Shown here in pieces: positions 61,042-64,000 of a stretch of DNA of 64,000 nt (the first letter of the stretch is position 1; every line of letters begins with the position of its first letter). The DNA is taken from contig NZ_CP034118.1 of the NCBI RefSeq assembly GCF_003856495.1, forward strand, positions 1,344,001 through 1,408,000, written 5' to 3'. The translations under genes and the position numbers were made by a program. The DNA comes from Staphylospora marina. GTDB taxonomy: Bacteria > Bacillota > Bacilli > Thermoactinomycetales > Thermoactinomycetaceae. Under the pieces are notes generated by a model. The model saw only the letters and a list, made by a program, of their open reading frames with translations, was not told where the DNA came from and searched no databases.

Positions 61042-61071
61042 ATTATATTCCGTGTCAACTTTCTTTGTCAA
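61042..61071 (-). promoter_or_regulatory. sigma-A promoter of glnRA
   Basis: On the minus strand TTGACA (complement of 61066-61071), an 18-bp spacer, and TATAAT (complement of 61042-61047). A second TTGACA (61053-61058) is part of a direct repeat GTTGACA-AAGAAA-GTTGACA. Confidence 0.8.
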
Positions 61072-61075
61072 CACA

Positions 61076-61092
61076 TGTAAGGAAAATTAACA
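61076..61092. promoter_or_regulatory. GlnR/TnrA box at the glnRA promoter
   Basis: TGTAAGGAAAATTAACA matches TGTNAN7TNACA at every fixed position. It lies just upstream of the -35. A degenerate box at 61041-61057 overlaps the -10, as in Bacillus glnRA. Confidence 0.85.
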
Positions 61093-61220
61093 ACAAAATT
61101 CACCACCCTTTCGCATGAATCCGTCTCCCGTTGATAAAGTCGCTTTATCCGTCCATTCATACCGCCATGCAACGGCATCGGGAGCCACTTCCGATGGACG
61201 GGCCGACCCGATCGTCGTAG

Positions 61221-61237
61221 TGTAAGATAAGTTGACA
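61221..61237. promoter_or_regulatory. second GlnR/TnrA box upstream of glnR
   Basis: TGTAAGATAAGTTGACA also matches TGTNAN7TNACA at all fixed positions. It is 129 nt further from glnR than the promoter box, downstream of the DUF456 terminator. Confidence 0.65.
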
Positions 61238-61283
61238 CAATAAACACACGAGCGTGATTCTTCCGAAAAAACGCGTTGACAAC

Positions 61284-61312
61284 AAAAAAAAGATCCGGAA
61301 GTTTCCGGATCT
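61284..61312 (-). terminator. terminator of the hflX-ynbB-DUF456 transcript
   Basis: AGATCCGGAA and TTCCGGATCT form a 10-bp stem with a short loop and eight T on the minus strand. Confidence 0.9.
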
Positions 61313-61395
61313 GTAACACAGCGTTTTTCTCGACACCGGCGATCATGTTCGGAAGGTCCCGGTCGGCATGACAAGAACCGCCGGGTTGACCCGGT

Positions 61396-61884
61396 TCAGA
61401 TCACCGAAAGCAAAAACCAAACGATGAGTCCGGTAATGGCAACGAATTTGACAAACACGCCCCCAAGGAAACCGATCAGCGTGCCGAAACCGATTCTGAC
61501 CGCTTCCCGCGCATCTTTCCGGAGAACCCACTCCAGCAGGAAGACCAGGAGGAACGGTCCGACCACGACTCCGATCGGCCCCATGAAGGCCGGAAACACC
61601 AGCGCGCCGATCACCGCGGCCACGATGGAACCGCGGGATCCTCCGTATTTTCTGGCCATCGCGGCTCCCGACAACAGATCCACCAACACGAGCAGCCCGG
61701 TGACAAGAACGGCCGTGATCCAAAATCCCCATCCCAGTGATTCCGAATCGACCAGGAAATGATACACGACGAATCCCGCGAGGGCGAGCGGGGCATCCGG
61801 CAACACCGGCAGAAAGACCCCCACGTAAGCCAGCAAAAACAGCAACGACGCCAATATCCACCCGAACGTTTCCACCCCGATCAC
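61396..61884 (-). CDS. DUF456 family membrane protein
   Basis: The 162-aa product is almost wholly hydrophobic with four or five helices, including LPVLPDAPLALAGFVVYHFL and KYGGSRGSIVAAVIGALVFPAFMGPIG (in part), matching DUF456. Function unknown. It lies 3 nt after ynbB and is likely cotranscribed with it. Confidence 0.88.
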   Translation of the reverse strand: MIGVETFGWILASLLFLLAYVGVFLPVLPDAPLALAGFVVYHFLVDSESLGWGFWITAVLVTGLLVLVDLLSGAAMARKYGGSRGSIVAAVIGALVFPAFMGPIGVVVGPFLLVFLLEWVLRKDAREAVRIGFGTLIGFLGGVFVKFVAITGLIVWFLLSVI

Positions 61885-61887
61885 TCC

Positions 61888-63168
61888 TTACGCTTGTTTG
61901 CCGACCGGCATCCCACCGGTGGAAAACATATGATCCAAAGCCAGCAAAACGGCCGCTTTCACATGGGAGAACGTGAGACCTCCCTGCATGTACACGATGT
62001 ACGGCGGGCGCAACGGGCCGTCGGCGGACAGCTCGATGCTCGCTCCCTGCACGAACGTTCCGGCAGCCATGATGACGGGATCCTCATAACCGGGCATGGG
62101 CGCCGGTTCAGGCACAATGTGCGCATCCACCGGGGACCCGGACTGAATGCCGCGACAAAAAGCCACCAAGAGATCCGGACTCTTCAGTACCACTTGCTGG
62201 ATGATGTCGGTACGCGGATCGTTCCAGGACGGCGAAGTGTCGAAACCCAGCTCTTCCAAGAGAGCCGCGGCAAATACCATGCCTTTCTGGGCCTCGCCGA
62301 CCACATGGGGGGCAAGGAACAACCCCTGCCAGTAATCCCGCAAGTAACCGTAAGTGGCTCCTCCCTCAATGCCGATTCCCGGGGCGGCCAACCGTCCCGC
62401 CGCGCGCTCCACCCACTTCGCTTTGCCGGCGATGTAACCGCCCGACTTGGCGAGACCTCCTCCCGGGTTTTTGATCAGAGAACCGGCAATGAGGTCGGCA
62501 CCGGCATGCGTGGGTTCCTCTTCCTCCACGAACTCCCCGTAGCAATTGTCCACGAAGATCACCGAATCCGGCCGGATCTCGCGCACCTTTTCGATCATTT
62601 CCCGTATTTTCGACACGGAAAACGACGGCCGGTCGGCATACCCTCGGGAACGTTGAATGCCCACCATTTTTGTTCGCGGGGTCAGCGCCGCCCGAAAAGC
62701 CTCCCAGTCCACCTCACCGTCCGGCAGCAGGGGGATTTCCCGGTATCCGATCCCGAGATCCGCCAGAGATCCGGAGCCGTCCCGTCCCTTGCCGATCACT
62801 TTGTGCAAGGTGTCGTAGGGACGACCCGTCAGGTAAACCAGTTCGTCTCCGGGGCGAAGAACCCCGTACAGACAGGCGGCGATGGCATGGGTTCCCGAAA
62901 TGATGTTGGGGCGGACCAAGGCCGATTCCGCTCCGAACAAGTCGGCAAACACACGTTCAAACACTTCCCGACCGGAATCGCCGTACCCGTAGCCGGTGGA
63001 AGAATGCAAATGGAAATCGCTCACGCCGTGACGCCGGAATGCATCCAGCACCCGCCACTGCAATCGGTCGACGCGCCGCTGAATGTCCCGGATGACGGGA
63101 GCGATTTTCTCTTCCACCACATGCACTTTTCGTTCCAACCACAATCCATGGGTCAATGCTTCGTACAC
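61888..63168 (-). CDS. ynbB: methionine gamma-lyase family PLP enzyme (YnbB)
   Basis: The 426-aa product matches the YnbB (formerly aluminium-resistance) PLP family: LVRPNIISGTHAIAACLYGVLRPGDEL-type region in part, FVDNCYGEFVEE and the PLP-lysine region AGSLIKNPGGGLA. It may cleave C-S substrates. GTG at 63168 is used. The order hflX-ynbB next to glnRA is that of B. subtilis. Confidence 0.93.
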   Translation of the reverse strand: MYEALTHGLWLERKVHVVEEKIAPVIRDIQRRVDRLQWRVLDAFRRHGVSDFHLHSSTGYGYGDSGREVFERVFADLFGAESALVRPNIISGTHAIAACLYGVLRPGDELVYLTGRPYDTLHKVIGKGRDGSGSLADLGIGYREIPLLPDGEVDWEAFRAALTPRTKMVGIQRSRGYADRPSFSVSKIREMIEKVREIRPDSVIFVDNCYGEFVEEEEPTHAGADLIAGSLIKNPGGGLAKSGGYIAGKAKWVERAAGRLAAPGIGIEGGATYGYLRDYWQGLFLAPHVVGEAQKGMVFAAALLEELGFDTSPSWNDPRTDIIQQVVLKSPDLLVAFCRGIQSGSPVDAHIVPEPAPMPGYEDPVIMAAGTFVQGASIELSADGPLRPPYIVYMQGGLTFSHVKAAVLLALDHMFSTGGMPVGKQA

Positions 63169-63248
63169 TGTCTCACACCACTTTTGTCATAAGTTGCTCC
63201 GTTGCTCGGAATGAATCAAAGCAGGGGAGGATGAAACATGATTGCTTG

Positions 63249-64000
63249 TCAACCGTCCGTGTCACCGAACCGACCGTCAGGGACATGAAGGTGTGCTTTC
63301 AGCTCGCCGGAAATCCGGCGAAACCGTTCCCGGGACATGGACAATTCCATCACCATTTCCAGTCCGTCGATCCGGCTGTGCAATACCTCTCCGTCCCTGA
63401 ACAGCTCGGAGATCCAATCTCCCCGATCAGCCGGAATCCTGGCCTCGACGAGGATCGCATCCCCTTTCAGCATTTGTTCGATGCGTTCGCAAAGAACGGA
63501 CAAATCCTCATCGCGCAAAGCCGACATCACCACGGCTTCCCGCGAGGAACGCGGCGGAATCCGGAAACCGGCCTTGTCCGCCTTGTTCAGCACCATCAGG
63601 ACGGGAATGTCCGATGCATCCAGCTCCTCCAGCACCTTTTCCACGGCGGCGATCTGTTCGGCCGCTTCCGGATGGCTGCTGTCCACCACATGCAGAAGCA
63701 GATCGGCTTCCCTCACCTGTTCCAGGGTGGATCGGAAAGCCGCCACCAGTTGATGGGGGAGATTGCGAATGAACCCGACGGTGTCAGTCAGGATGACCTC
63801 GGTCCCCGCGGGCAACACCAGACGACGGGAAGTGGGATCCAACGTGGCAAACAATTTGTCTTCCGCCAACACGCCGGAACCGGTAAGCCTGTTGAGCAAC
63901 GTGGATTTTCCCGCATTGGTGTAACCGACGAGGGCCACTTGATAGGTTCCCGTTTTCTTTCGGCGGGTTCTGAGGAGTTGCCGATGCTTTTTCACCTCAT
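63249..64000 (-). CDS. hflX: GTPase HflX, 3' part only
   Basis: The visible part has the HflX G domain: G1 VGYTNAGKST, DTVGFIRNLPHQLV, G3-like LLLHVVDSSHP and G4 LVLNKADK-type NKAD, followed by the C-terminal ribosome-binding part. The 5' end, including most of the N-terminal domain, lies beyond the right edge. HflX splits stalled or hibernating ribosomes. It heads the hflX-ynbB-DUF456 group upstream of glnRA. Confidence 0.95.
   Translation of the reverse strand, partial: EVKKHRQLLRTRRKKTGTYQVALVGYTNAGKSTLLNRLTGSGVLAEDKLFATLDPTSRRLVLPAGTEVILTDTVGFIRNLPHQLVAAFRSTLEQVREADLLLHVVDSSHPEAAEQIAAVEKVLEELDASDIPVLMVLNKADKAGFRIPPRSSREAVVMSALRDEDLSVLCERIEQMLKGDAILVEARIPADRGDWISELFRDGEVLHSRIDGLEMVMELSMSRERFRRISGELKAHLHVPDGRFGDTDG

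Larger units (their letters stand above)
60997..61395. other. glnR control region and upstream terminator
   Basis: This 399-nt stretch has no supported gene; the open frames at 61068-61374 lack a ribosome-binding site. It contains the glnR promoter, one good GlnR box near it, a second box at 61221-61237, and the terminator of the upstream DUF456 operon at 61284-61312. Confidence 0.75.

Noticed and set aside
61035-61047. Leaderless glnR mRNA from ATG 61035
   Set aside because: The ATG is 6 nt past the -10, but the TTG at 60996 with GGGAGG gives the N-terminus expected from Bacillus GlnR, so a normal leader is more likely.
61068-61374. Small genes of 92 and 95 aa on the minus strand upstream of glnR
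   Set aside because: They lack ribosome-binding sites and overlap the terminator and the GlnR boxes.
61759-63192. 477-aa open frame on the plus strand
   Set aside because: It is the shadow of ynbB and part of the DUF456 gene.

Overview
The window looks like about 64 kb of chromosome from an endospore-forming member of the Bacillales. Its moderately high GC, strong GGAGG ribosome-binding sites and frequent GTG and TTG starts fit a Thermoactinomycetaceae-like lineage, but that family assignment is inference. The evidence for Bacillales is synteny: hflX-ynbB-DUF456-glnR-glnA and asnS-dnaD as in Bacillus, a yneB-type resolvase beside a ynzC (DUF896) gene, CtaG with a lipoprotein cytochrome c, CgeB-like and YheC/D-like spore-surface proteins, and rhamnose genes in the spsI-J-K-L order. 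No rRNA, tRNA, CRISPR array, intact insertion sequence or prophage was seen.

Layout. 1-13.5 kb: an RDD membrane protein with a GAF protein and two small genes, divergent from a SpoIIM-family protein; then a DUF5131 iron-sulfur-like protein, a class A beta-lactamase-like hydrolase, a decayed acetyltransferase, an ADP-ribosylglycohydrolase and a flavin reductase; then the operon DUF4129-DUF4350-MoxR-DUF58. 13.5-25 kb: an M42 peptidase and resolvase operon, ynzC, DMT exporters, a family of small duplicated membrane proteins, several regulators (AraC, winged-helix, TetR), GNAT, DinB and PHP proteins. 25-27.3 kb: a seemingly AT-richer pocket with an S1-domain protein, a coupled small protein and an orphan membrane protein. 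27.6-33.9 kb: a LacI-controlled sugar operon (regulator, amylo-1,6-glucosidase-like enzyme, binding protein, two permeases) with two matching palindromic operators and no ABC ATPase.

34-44.7 kb is the most distinctive block. It holds two CgeB-like glycosyltransferases, two further sugar-transfer proteins, the complete dTDP-L-rhamnose pathway (rfbA, rfbB, rfbD, rfbC), a stand-alone APS kinase and two alkaline-phosphatase-superfamily enzymes with a threonine at the nucleophile position. I read it as a locus for a modified, rhamnose-containing spore-surface glycan. A nearby gene (51.4-53.6 kb) fuses a YheC/D-type ATP-grasp half to a GT4 glycosyltransferase half and probably also serves the spore surface.

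44.8-64 kb: cytochrome c and CtaG, an isolated MurF-like ligase, an iron alcohol dehydrogenase, a DUF421 protein, dnaD and asnS, a CapA-like protein, a methyltransferase, MarR and GNAT genes, and the nitrogen locus glnA-glnR with GlnR/TnrA boxes, followed by DUF456, ynbB and the 3' part of hflX, which runs off the right edge. A 15-nt dyad repeat, GTTTGYGWWGCAAAC, occurs four times at the 3' sides of unrelated genes.
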